Assembly (NCBI GenBank): GCA_964652195.1
Contig: CAZZBB010000076.1
Span: forward strand, 29,542 to 93,541
Source of the DNA: MSPOR6 sp964652195
GTDB taxonomy: Bacteria > Poribacteria > WGA-4E > WGA-3G
DNA: 64,000 bases
Direction: 5' to 3'
Shown here piece after piece: positions 55,148 to 63,295 of this stretch. Every line of letters begins with the position of its first letter. Position 1 is the first letter of the stretch. Made by a program: the position numbers and the translations under genes. The notes beneath the pieces were generated by a model. That model ran no database searches. It was given only the letters and a program-made list of their open reading frames with translations, and was not told where the DNA came from.

Positions 55148-55185
55148 CCAATATAATGTTGAATAGTATGAAAAATCAGTTAGTA
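55148..55185 (+). promoter_or_regulatory. Partial protospacer at the cas8 transcription start, next to 5'-CCA
   Basis: The matched protospacer begins at 55151 and is preceded by CCA (55148-55150), a motif used as PAM by some I-B systems such as that of Clostridioides difficile. It begins 5 nt after the -10 box and spans the predicted start site, so Cascade bound here would block RNA polymerase. Complementarity ends around position 19, too short for efficient cleavage, as expected for repression without self-destruction. Confidence 0.72.
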
Positions 55186-55244
55186 ATAGCTATTTATGTC
55201 TAAAAAACTAAATCGATATGTGATACTTTGTAGGAGGTGTTGTA

Positions 55245-57056
55245 ATGGCAGAACAATTTGAACTATTATCAAACTCAACATCAACGCTGGTCTTAGAATT
55301 GACAGGTAATCCGTGGACAGATTTTGGTATCGTGAGTTTTTGTTTGGAATTGTCATCACCTAAACCTGATTTCTTAGTAGAGAAACCCTTCCTTACGGAA
55401 AATGCAGCAACAATCAAGATTGATATTTCAGACATTGAGACAGTGAAGACGTGGCTTTATCAGACATTACGTGATAAATGGAATAATATCCATCATCAGA
55501 GTCTGATTGCAAAGGTTCTCAGATATAATTCGATTCAAGATAATGGTTATATTAATCCTGACGAAATGATTGATATTACGGATGTTGATAGAGAAATTAT
55601 CAAAAAGGAAGTTCTCAAAAGAGGAATAAAGCAGAACAATAAAATTGAAGATAAAGAACGTGCTTTTGAACGCCGATCTAATTTTGTTGGGCGTCCTGGA
55701 GACATTAAGATAGTTAAAGAAAAAATAAAGCCTATTGTTGATGAAATTATAGAGAGTTTGACAACACAATCAGGTAAAAAACACTGTAATATAACTGGTT
55801 TGGCGTTCAAGAAGGATAAAGATGTCACACAGTATGTAAACCCGTTTACAAATAAGCATCATTATCATCCACTTCGTGGTACTATCAGTGGAGCAGGATA
55901 CAGTAAAGTTAGTCCAATTCATTATCTTGTTAATTTACTAACAACTTTGTGTCCAAAGATTCCATTTGTACGTGATGCAGAGGTTACGCTCATTTTGCCT
56001 GTAATTCCAGATCTGCATCTGTTGTCAGAGATTTATAACAGGCTTTTAGGGAGTAATAATCTGATAGATTTAAATGATAGTGATGAATCCGTATCCTCTA
56101 CTAATCTCCGTGACCTTCGCGCTCCCTATGATGATTACTCTCTTGCAATTTACCTTTTCCACAATATTTTCTACCGGTTTTCAAAAAGGGAAAAACGGTT
56201 ACTTTTTAATCCGATTAATGATCCAGAACGGAATATCCCCCTCTTGACTCGGTGGGTGAAAATTCCCTTTACACGTCCTCGTAGTCCAACAAAACCTATT
56301 CTGTTTGGCAGTTTTCATCATATAGAAATTGACCATAGGCTATATAAGTTCATTCAACCAATTTCGTTTAGTGATAGTTTCAACATTCAGTTGGTTCCAG
56401 ATATTCTTTTTCGAATTAGACCCACTTTAGTTAAAGGTAAGCGAGACATCCGAGGTGAAAATTCACTGCGTTTCTTGAGTAAAGCTATTGCTACCAGCAA
56501 TACTAAATTGATGAAGGTAGCAATTTTCAATCTTTGGAAAAACTCAGACGGTATTAACATTCATTTCGATAAACAAACAGAAACACCGCATCCATTGCAG
56601 ATGTTTCGACATTTCATTCAATATTTATTGGAGGAGAACGCTGTGTTAAATGATGAAAAGTTGCGTAATGATTTAAAGGTTTTAGGGACACAAATCGGCA
56701 TAGTTTTTTCTCGCGATATTACCCTAATAAGTAAACTGTATAACGCTTCAAGTGAAGGTGCTTTTACAGCTGTTCTAAAGCAAATTATGTTTCGACTATG
56801 TAAAATCGGTCTTCTTGATGGAGAAGTGGATACTGATGGTAAGTTTCGTGTCAAAGTAGTCAAAGTCAAAAAGGAGAAAAAAAACCTTACTCGTGTTGAT
56901 CCAAAAAAAGTATCAGATGTTTTAGATAAACTGACTCGGGAAAACTGGGCACAAATCGCTGAAACCTTATCCACTTTTACAAGTCTATCGGCATTCAATG
57001 AGAATCTATCCCAGGATTTATCCAAACGAAAAGCAAAAGGAGAAAAAAATGACTAA
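55245..57056 (+). CDS. cas8: Cas8-like large subunit of a type I CRISPR effector
   Basis: 603 aa. First gene of the cas operon, in the usual place of Cas8, which recognises the PAM and recruits Cas3. The N-terminus LVLELTGNPWTDFGIVSFC resembles the start of Cas8a/b (Cst1-type) proteins. A segment KHCNITGLAFKKD around residue 190 recalls their zinc ribbon but has only one cysteine, so metal binding is probably lost. Long, divergent sequence makes the assignment depend partly on position. It overlaps cas7 by 8 nt. Confidence 0.72.
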   Translation: MAEQFELLSNSTSTLVLELTGNPWTDFGIVSFCLELSSPKPDFLVEKPFLTENAATIKIDISDIETVKTWLYQTLRDKWNNIHHQSLIAKVLRYNSIQDNGYINPDEMIDITDVDREIIKKEVLKRGIKQNNKIEDKERAFERRSNFVGRPGDIKIVKEKIKPIVDEIIESLTTQSGKKHCNITGLAFKKDKDVTQYVNPFTNKHHYHPLRGTISGAGYSKVSPIHYLVNLLTTLCPKIPFVRDAEVTLILPVIPDLHLLSEIYNRLLGSNNLIDLNDSDESVSSTNLRDLRAPYDDYSLAIYLFHNIFYRFSKREKRLLFNPINDPERNIPLLTRWVKIPFTRPRSPTKPILFGSFHHIEIDHRLYKFIQPISFSDSFNIQLVPDILFRIRPTLVKGKRDIRGENSLRFLSKAIATSNTKLMKVAIFNLWKNSDGINIHFDKQTETPHPLQMFRHFIQYLLEENAVLNDEKLRNDLKVLGTQIGIVFSRDITLISKLYNASSEGAFTAVLKQIMFRLCKIGLLDGEVDTDGKFRVKVVKVKKEKKNLTRVDPKKVSDVLDKLTRENWAQIAETLSTFTSLSAFNENLSQDLSKRKAKGEKND

Positions 57057-58023
57057 TCAATCAGCACCATTAAAAGGAATTACAATGGTTTGGTTGAGTA
57101 AAACCGACCTGAGTAACCTCAATGCAGGAGAAGGTGGTGGTGGGAACGTTACCGAACTAAAGACTTATGATGATGGACGTAAACCTTATGCCTCGGGGCA
57201 ATCAGTCAGGCATGCCCTTCGCGAGGCAATTGAACGTAACAATCCGGGTGTGTTCCATTGTACACCTGAATCTCCCTGTGGTGATGTTGAAAACTGTTGG
57301 CTTTGCGATCTATTTGGTTACTTAGATCCGAAACCTGGTCAAGGATCTAATAGACGATGGTCACCCATCAAAGCTACCCCCGCACTTGGGCAGATAGCGG
57401 ATGAAATTGTTACTGATCTATTAATCCGTATGAGTAATAAACCTAAAGACAGTGATGATACAGAACAGTCTCTAGACGAACCTGATACAGAAACAACGGG
57501 AAGCACGGATCAACGAATTGCTTACGTACAGATGATGTCTAATGTTTATCGAACTGGATTATCGCTTGATGTAGCAAACATCGGTAAGGTTGTGGAAATT
57601 AATCATGAAGAAGGTAAAGTCAACCGTAATACTGTTGTTAACATCCCAGTAGAGGAACGTAAAAAACGTGCTATTGCAGTGCTTGATGCAATTGGTGGGA
57701 TCACTGACTTCGCAAAACAGGCACGGAATGCTGCATCTCTTTCACCCGATATTTTCATTGCTTCAATCCATTCTCGTTATTCCCATAGAACACTTCGGGC
57801 GTTGGAATGTGATAAGGGAAACGTCAAAGTAGATACGTTAGAGGTCATTTTACAGGATCTTCATGATGATGGTGCAACGCTACTTTTTGGATTCACACCG
57901 CATGTAGTAGAGAATGATGACGAACTACTTGAAACAGTTAAGAAATTTGGTCTTGAAAAAATGAATCCAATTCAGGCATTAAGAGATCTAACGGGATCTA
58001 TTCAGAAGGCTATTGTTGAATAA
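57049..58023 (+). CDS. cas7: Cas7 backbone protein (DevR/Cst2-like, type I-B)
   Basis: 324 aa, RRM-fold subunit that coats the crRNA and forms the Cascade backbone. KPYASGQSVRHALREAI is the DevR-family signature. A cysteine cluster HCTPESPCGDVENCWLCDLFG (residues about 78-100) looks like a zinc-binding insertion recalling Csm3/Csc2-type Cas7. An acidic stretch (about 137-160, DSDDTEQSLDEPDTE) is an unusual insertion. The ATG follows AAAGGAG and overlaps the cas8 stop. Confidence 0.88.
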   Translation: MTNQSAPLKGITMVWLSKTDLSNLNAGEGGGGNVTELKTYDDGRKPYASGQSVRHALREAIERNNPGVFHCTPESPCGDVENCWLCDLFGYLDPKPGQGSNRRWSPIKATPALGQIADEIVTDLLIRMSNKPKDSDDTEQSLDEPDTETTGSTDQRIAYVQMMSNVYRTGLSLDVANIGKVVEINHEEGKVNRNTVVNIPVEERKKRAIAVLDAIGGITDFAKQARNAASLSPDIFIASIHSRYSHRTLRALECDKGNVKVDTLEVILQDLHDDGATLLFGFTPHVVENDDELLETVKKFGLEKMNPIQALRDLTGSIQKAIVE

Positions 58024-58068
58024 AAATTTTTGGATGTAATTTTTGACCTATTCCAATTGGAGTTAGCC

Positions 58069-58755
58069 ATGGAAAAGATTCTGACATTAGGCCTGATTTG
58101 CCCATTTTGGACCTCGTTCCGAAATCCAAGTACGGTGAACGTCCATGTAACCTATCCATTTCCACCACCGACCACACTCTACGGCATGTTGAATGCTGCA
58201 CGTGGTATGCCATCGGACTGGCACGAAGACAGAAAAGAATGGCAATTTGCACTCGTTATTGAGTCTCCAGGGAAACTTGTTGAAACATTCAGTAAAATTA
58301 TGCAAACTCCTCATTCTTCAAGGAAAGGGGATAGTCCATACGATACCAATAGAAAAATAGTTATTCGTCAAAAAATTATTGGTGCGAGTTACCTTGTCTA
58401 CATCAAGTCAAGTGAAATCTTACTTGAAGAAGCGAAATCAGCCTTAATGGATCCGCATTGGTCGCTTTATCTCGGTGAATCAGATGATATAGTTGATGTT
58501 GTCTCACCAGAAATAATTGAAACTGATATGGTTTCTGTTGATCATATACACTCAATCCTTCCAAAATTTGAGGAAGGTTGTCGATTGGTAAAAGTGCCTT
58601 CCAGATTTATTAAGCAAGGTAAAAGTAGTTGGAACGTTGAAGAGCAAATTTACTCTATTCCACCAGAAGGGGAAGAAGGTATTAAGTTAAGTGAACCGAA
58701 ATTAGCATATTCAATTGAAGGGAGGAACATCGTTTTCAATGGAAATTCTCGGTAA
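58069..58755 (+). CDS. cas5: Cas5 (crRNA 5'-handle-binding subunit)
   Basis: 228 aa from ATG 58069, chosen because TTGGAG is 6 nt upstream and the protein then starts MEKILTLGLICPFWTSFRNP with the family signature VNVHVTYPFPPPTTLYGML. The glycine-rich loop typical of RAMPs is near the C-terminus. In a system without cas6, Cas5 could be the processing nuclease as in type I-C, although this is only a possibility. It overlaps cas3 by 17 nt. Confidence 0.88.
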   Translation: MEKILTLGLICPFWTSFRNPSTVNVHVTYPFPPPTTLYGMLNAARGMPSDWHEDRKEWQFALVIESPGKLVETFSKIMQTPHSSRKGDSPYDTNRKIVIRQKIIGASYLVYIKSSEILLEEAKSALMDPHWSLYLGESDDIVDVVSPEIIETDMVSVDHIHSILPKFEEGCRLVKVPSRFIKQGKSSWNVEEQIYSIPPEGEEGIKLSEPKLAYSIEGRNIVFNGNSR

Positions 58756-61186
58756 ATCAAATCAAACGTTGCTTGGACATACCCGTGATTGCTTGAGCGT
58801 TTGTGACGAATTGCTCATCAGGCGAGAAACTTTTCTGAAAAACTTCTGTGAGCGATACAATTGGGACTGGGAAGAGGTCCGTCGCTGTATTCGCTTTGCG
58901 GTCTGGTTCCATGACATCGGCAAATCTTCCTACAAATGGCAATCTTACATCCGGAAACCGAAAGAAGAGCGATGGAAACATCTGACTACTCATGTTCTTC
59001 CCTCTTTTGTAATAGGGGCGATGGTTCTTGGAATCCATGAATTTGAGAAAAGCCCTCAATTCGCGGCCCTGTTTGCAATTTTGGCACATCACGTGCAAAT
59101 GCTGCACGATAACTCGTTTCCCGAAAATCGGTATCGTAGGTGTGTAACGAAACTTCCAGGCAATTATGTAAATGAACATATAGCGTCTTTTCGTAAACAT
59201 GAGCCCAATATAAAAATGTTAGAATGGCAAAATCTTCAACTGCAATTAGGTGAATTTTGCGAAGAACTGAACGATATTAAAGATGTGTTACGAACAGAAA
59301 ATGACTTACAATTCAAATCTCTCTACACCCTCATTCTCAATATACTAACAGCATCCGACAACTATGCAAGTAAGAATGAACCTAAGGATGGTCCACAAGA
59401 TAACCCCCACGGTAGAAATCTCACACCTGGACAACTTCTATTGATTAATGATAAATTTCCACTTTACGTCAATACACCGTTAAAACTGTTATCGTTTTTG
59501 CCAGAAGGAGAACAGCAAAATGAGATGCAACAAAAGATTATAGCAACTGATTTAGATAGGTGGATTCTGAATGCAGGATGTGGTGAAGGGAAAACTGCGG
59601 CAGCACTACTCTTTGCTCAGAAATTGTTACAGGAAGATCAAATTGAGCGTATCATTCTCACCCTGCCAACAAAATTCACAGCAAATAATCTATATCGTGA
59701 CTTGGTTAGTCCAGATGGATACGATATTCCTGAAGAATTAGTTGGCATTATACACGGTGATTCAGAGCAATTTTTGACGCAATTCTCAGATGATGAAACA
59801 CAAGGGGAAGCGGAAGATACGAATGAAAATGTTAAAGCACAAGAATTTGAGAATAATTTCTATGCCAAACCTGTTACGATCTCAACAGTCGATCATTTGT
59901 TGATGAGTCTATATCATGGTTATAAATACGCTGATCGAGCCTTTTTCAATATCGCATCTTCTCTTGTTGTTTTCGATGAAGTCCACTACTATCAAGGACG
60001 GACAATTGAAGCAATTGCAACGGCAATGCGCCGCCTAACGCGGTTAAAAGTTCCGCATCTCGTAATGACAGCTACAATCCCAGATTCTGTAATGGAACGT
60101 TTCAACTATCCTGAAGAATACCCGATTCAAAAAGCACCTGCAAGAATCAACGGCACGTTTGACCCAAAAACCCCTTTTGAGATTGTCAAATTGAAAGAAA
60201 CTCCATTGGATGATGAAAACGCGATTTCATCAGAACTTGTGAAGTTGGTTAAGGATAATCAGGGCAAAAGACAGATAATCTTTGTAAATCAAGTTAACCG
60301 CGCAAAGAACGTTTATCTTGAACTTAAAAGACAAGGTGTCTGCGAAAATCTAATCTGTTATCATTCAGGTTTCATTGGCAAACATCGGGTTGAAAAGGAA
60401 AAAATGATACGTTCACTATTCAAGAGTTCGGATGCTTGCGTGTTGGTATCAACGCAAGTGAGTGAGCTGAGTTTGGACATCAGCGCGGATGTGATGTATT
60501 CTGAAATTGCACCGATTGACTCAATTGTTCAACGTGGTGGGAGATTACACCGTAACGGATGGAAAATAGATGCACCATGCGGATATGACCGTTGTAGGAC
60601 GTGTGGAGGATATAAAGGGTCAGATAATTATATTTATCGTCTTTATCTTATGCCTGCTTACGAAGATGAAAATGCGTGTTTACCTTACGAACCTGAAATC
60701 TTACAAAAGTCGTGGGATGCAATTGGCAAGCTGTACACGTTTCCTGAGGCATGTAAGTGGGTAAATGCTGTTTATCAAAAATGCCCAGAACTTAGGCACA
60801 CCGAACTCTCAAAAGCAATTCACAACGACCTCATTTTTGGCAAAAAGCCACAAGACAATTATGCAGGAGAAAAAGCGGAAGAGGGTAGAGTCGTCATACG
60901 GGAAAAAAAATATCGTACTTACGATGTGGTACCATTAGAGTTTGAAAGAGAAGTTATTAACAATTATAAAGAATTCAAAAACTACCATCTGAGTATTCCA
61001 TCATGGACATATTGGAAAGCCGATAAGGAAGGACAAATTTATTTGCGTGAGGGTAAACTTGGGATTAGCAATCCGAAGACAAAAAAGAGTACGACTCATC
61101 AAATTCCGTTTCCAGTAATCCATACGGACTATAGTTTTGATATTGGACTTCAGGTAGGTTTTGAGAAACCTACCAACATGATGTAA
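58739..61186 (+). CDS. cas3: Cas3 HD-nuclease/helicase
   Basis: 815 aa from ATG 58739, which overlaps cas5. N-terminal HD domain with HTRDCL, WFHDIGKSS (His58-Asp59) and THVLPSF. Superfamily 2 helicase core with GCGEGKTAAALLFA (Lys285), DEVH (413-416) and MTATIP. Cas3 is recruited by Cascade and degrades the non-target strand 3'-5'. Later cysteines in CGYDRCRTCGG suggest a small zinc site in the accessory region. All motifs look intact, so interference should be active. Confidence 0.94.
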   Translation: MEILGKSNQTLLGHTRDCLSVCDELLIRRETFLKNFCERYNWDWEEVRRCIRFAVWFHDIGKSSYKWQSYIRKPKEERWKHLTTHVLPSFVIGAMVLGIHEFEKSPQFAALFAILAHHVQMLHDNSFPENRYRRCVTKLPGNYVNEHIASFRKHEPNIKMLEWQNLQLQLGEFCEELNDIKDVLRTENDLQFKSLYTLILNILTASDNYASKNEPKDGPQDNPHGRNLTPGQLLLINDKFPLYVNTPLKLLSFLPEGEQQNEMQQKIIATDLDRWILNAGCGEGKTAAALLFAQKLLQEDQIERIILTLPTKFTANNLYRDLVSPDGYDIPEELVGIIHGDSEQFLTQFSDDETQGEAEDTNENVKAQEFENNFYAKPVTISTVDHLLMSLYHGYKYADRAFFNIASSLVVFDEVHYYQGRTIEAIATAMRRLTRLKVPHLVMTATIPDSVMERFNYPEEYPIQKAPARINGTFDPKTPFEIVKLKETPLDDENAISSELVKLVKDNQGKRQIIFVNQVNRAKNVYLELKRQGVCENLICYHSGFIGKHRVEKEKMIRSLFKSSDACVLVSTQVSELSLDISADVMYSEIAPIDSIVQRGGRLHRNGWKIDAPCGYDRCRTCGGYKGSDNYIYRLYLMPAYEDENACLPYEPEILQKSWDAIGKLYTFPEACKWVNAVYQKCPELRHTELSKAIHNDLIFGKKPQDNYAGEKAEEGRVVIREKKYRTYDVVPLEFEREVINNYKEFKNYHLSIPSWTYWKADKEGQIYLREGKLGISNPKTKKSTTHQIPFPVIHTDYSFDIGLQVGFEKPTNMM

Positions 61187-61200
61187 GGAGAACTCCCAAA

Positions 61201-61710
61201 ATGCAAAACCCACAACACCCAAACATCACAGGCACAGCCATAAACTACCTCTACATCTGCCAACGCAAGCTATGGTTCTACCGACACCACATCGAAATGG
61301 AGCATACATCCGAAAAAGTTGACCTCGGCAAACACCTCCACGAAGAGAGTTATCCACGCGAAAAACGTAGAGAAATGGACATTGACAGTCTAATCAAAAT
61401 AGACTTCATAGATAAGCAAGGAATCCTACACGACATCAAATATGGCACATCCATGGAAACCGCGCACATCATGCAAATATGTTATTACCTTTACCTACTC
61501 AAACAAAAAGGAGTCTCCAACAAAAAAGGTATCATCAACTACCCGCGTCAACGGAAGACGACTGAAGTAGAACTTACACCTGATAAAGAAAAAGAGGTAG
61601 AAGAAGCCATCATAAAAGTAAACGAAATATCAGCACTGCCTACACCACCACATGCAGAATATATGAAGATATGCAAATCCTGCAGCTACCAAGAACTCTG
61701 TTGGAGTTAA
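61201..61710 (+). CDS. cas4: Cas4 (adaptation nuclease)
   Basis: 169 aa, RecB-like nuclease with a Fe-S cluster. A first Cys in YLYICQRKLWFY, and CKSCSYQELCW at the C-terminus, give the four Fe-S ligands. The nuclease residues are in HDIKYGTSMETAHIMQICYY, including the Lys after Asp and the QxxxY motif. It trims prespacers and helps set the PAM and orientation. The start follows AAGGAG. DNA here is less AT-rich and uses more C-ending codons than the upstream cas genes. Confidence 0.93.
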   Translation: MQNPQHPNITGTAINYLYICQRKLWFYRHHIEMEHTSEKVDLGKHLHEESYPREKRREMDIDSLIKIDFIDKQGILHDIKYGTSMETAHIMQICYYLYLLKQKGVSNKKGIINYPRQRKTTEVELTPDKEKEVEEAIIKVNEISALPTPPHAEYMKICKSCSYQELCWS

Positions 61711-61719
61711 AGGAAAACT

Positions 61720-62715
61720 ATGTCACGCAATTATTACATCACGCAGCCTGGAAGAATTCGTCGAAAAGATAATACTGTCTACCTTGAACCAGAAGATGCA
61801 AAACGTATCCCAATCCCTGTGGAAGATATTGATGCACTCTATTTTTACGGGGAAATTGACATGAACACAAAACTACTCAACTTTTTCGCTCAAAAGAAAA
61901 TAGCCTTCCACGTATTCAACTATTACGGATACTATTCTGGCAGCTACTATCCAAGAGAATACCTCAATTCCGGTTCACTACTTGTCAAACAGGTACAGCA
62001 CTACGAAAAGACAGAAAAACGGATGGAAATCGCACACGAATTCGTTGCTTCAGCTGTATTCAATATGCTCCGAATTTTGAGGTATCATACGAATCGTGGC
62101 AAAGATTGCAGCACACAAATAGAAACAATAGAAAAACTCTCCGAAGAAAGTCATATAGCAGAAAACACAAACGCGTTGATGGGATACGAAGGGACAATCC
62201 GAGACACATATTATACCGCTTTCAATACAATACTGGAATTGAAAACCCCTTTAGAAAAACGGGTTCGTCGTCCACCAGACAATCCTATTAACGCTGCTAT
62301 ATCATTTGGTAATTCATTAATGTATCCTGCCTGTCTCACAGAAATCTATCGGACACAACTCAATCCGACTATCAGTTTTCTACATGAACCGGGAGAACGC
62401 CGTTTCTCACTAAGTCTTGATCTTGCAGAAATCTTCAAACCGTTGATCACAGACAGGATTATCTTTCGTTTATTCAACCGTGAACAACTCAATGAATCAA
62501 AACATTTTGAAACAAGTGTCGGAGAATGTTATCTGAATGAACAGGGACGTAAAATCTTTATAGCAGCATTTGATGAACAACTAAAGCAAACAGTTTCACA
62601 TCGTAAACTAAATCGGAATGTATCCTATCAGCGACTCATCCGATTAGAGTGTTACAAATTAATCAAACACCTTGTTGAAATGGAGCCGTACGAAGCACTC
62701 CGTCCATGGTGGTAG
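61720..62715 (+). CDS. cas1: Cas1 integrase
   Basis: 331 aa. Spacer-acquisition integrase. Metal ligands are Glu157 (LMGYEGTIRDTYY), His222 (SFLHEPGERRFSLSLDLAE) and Glu237. N-terminal beta domain and C-terminal helical domain are full length. AAAGGAAA precedes the ATG, 9 bp after cas4. The I-B type is suggested by its pairing with a separate cas4 and cas2. Confidence 0.96.
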   Translation: MSRNYYITQPGRIRRKDNTVYLEPEDAKRIPIPVEDIDALYFYGEIDMNTKLLNFFAQKKIAFHVFNYYGYYSGSYYPREYLNSGSLLVKQVQHYEKTEKRMEIAHEFVASAVFNMLRILRYHTNRGKDCSTQIETIEKLSEESHIAENTNALMGYEGTIRDTYYTAFNTILELKTPLEKRVRRPPDNPINAAISFGNSLMYPACLTEIYRTQLNPTISFLHEPGERRFSLSLDLAEIFKPLITDRIIFRLFNREQLNESKHFETSVGECYLNEQGRKIFIAAFDEQLKQTVSHRKLNRNVSYQRLIRLECYKLIKHLVEMEPYEALRPWW

Positions 62716-62730
62716 GACTCATCTGAGATC

Positions 62731-62754
62731 GTAGGGGTGAGGTTACCTCACCCG
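62731..62754. repeat. REP-like palindrome, family GTAGGG-stem, copy 3, between cas1 and cas2
   Basis: GTAG, then GGGTGAGG (62735-62742), TTA, CCTCACCC (62746-62753), followed by G. It occupies most of the cas1-cas2 gap and could attenuate or stabilise the mRNA before cas2. Confidence 0.75.
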
Positions 62755-62775
62755 ATAAACAAGGAGGGAAATACT

Positions 62776-63039
62776 ATGTATATCATACTCGTCTACGACA
62801 TTGAAGTAAAACGTGTATCAAAGGTATGTAAATATCTCCGACAACATCTGAATTGGATACAAAACTCAGTATTTGAAGGACAGTTAACCAAAGCACAGTT
62901 TACACGCGTCAAATCGGGATTGGCAGAGATTACAGATCCAGAAAAAGATTCTGTTATTATCTATCAACTACGCGATGCAAAATGGATGACCAAAGAGGTG
63001 ATGGGAGTAGATAAAAACCCCGCTACGAACCTGCTTTAG
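62776..63039 (+). CDS. cas2: Cas2
   Basis: 87 aa from ATG 62776 with AAGGAGG 8 nt upstream. Ferredoxin-like fold, dimeric partner of Cas1. The strand YIILVYDIE carries the conserved Asp8. QNSVFEGQLTKAQF is the usual dimer-interface helix. The frame is open upstream to 62737, but that part runs through the palindrome and is not coding. Last gene before the array. Confidence 0.95.
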   Translation: MYIILVYDIEVKRVSKVCKYLRQHLNWIQNSVFEGQLTKAQFTRVKSGLAEITDPEKDSVIIYQLRDAKWMTKEVMGVDKNPATNLL

Positions 63040-63295
63040 ACAAGGGTTCATCGGGAATTATGTCGATATCCTCTGCCGTCGACCTCTGAAATTTCGTAAA
63101 AATTTGCCCTTGAAAAAATCAAATTTTGCTAAATTATGGTGATGAATCCAGTCCCTATCTACTGCCGTCGACCTCCCAGAGAATTTGCGCGATTGAAGGT
63201 CGACGGCAACCGAATGTCAAATTTCATAAAATGTAATTTTAACTTGACAGTAACAGTAAGGGTTTAGTATCATATTAATATAGATTTTGGATAGC
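63040..63295 (+). promoter_or_regulatory. CRISPR leader with inverted TGCCGTCGACCT motifs and promoter
   Basis: TGCCGTCGACCTC occurs at 63074-63086 and 63163-63175, and in inverted form AGGTCGACGGCA at 63197-63208. The last two make a 12-bp stem around 22 nt. TTGACA (63244-63249), 18 bp, TATCAT (63268-63273) is the likely array promoter. The motifs may be Cas1-Cas2 or host-factor binding sites. Confidence 0.75.

Noticed and set aside
55149..55155. Reverse-strand 7-nt match of the mini-array seed at the cas8 start site
   Set aside because: Only seven AT-rich bases with no extension; the same-strand match with the 6-nt periodic mismatch pattern is far better.
55196..55261. Tiny frame in the cas8 leader containing AGG-AGG codons, reminiscent of CreT toxins
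   Set aside because: The tandem AGG codons are simply the cas8 ribosome-binding site, the frame lacks its own, and the guide targets the cas8 promoter itself. A CreTA toxin is not supported.
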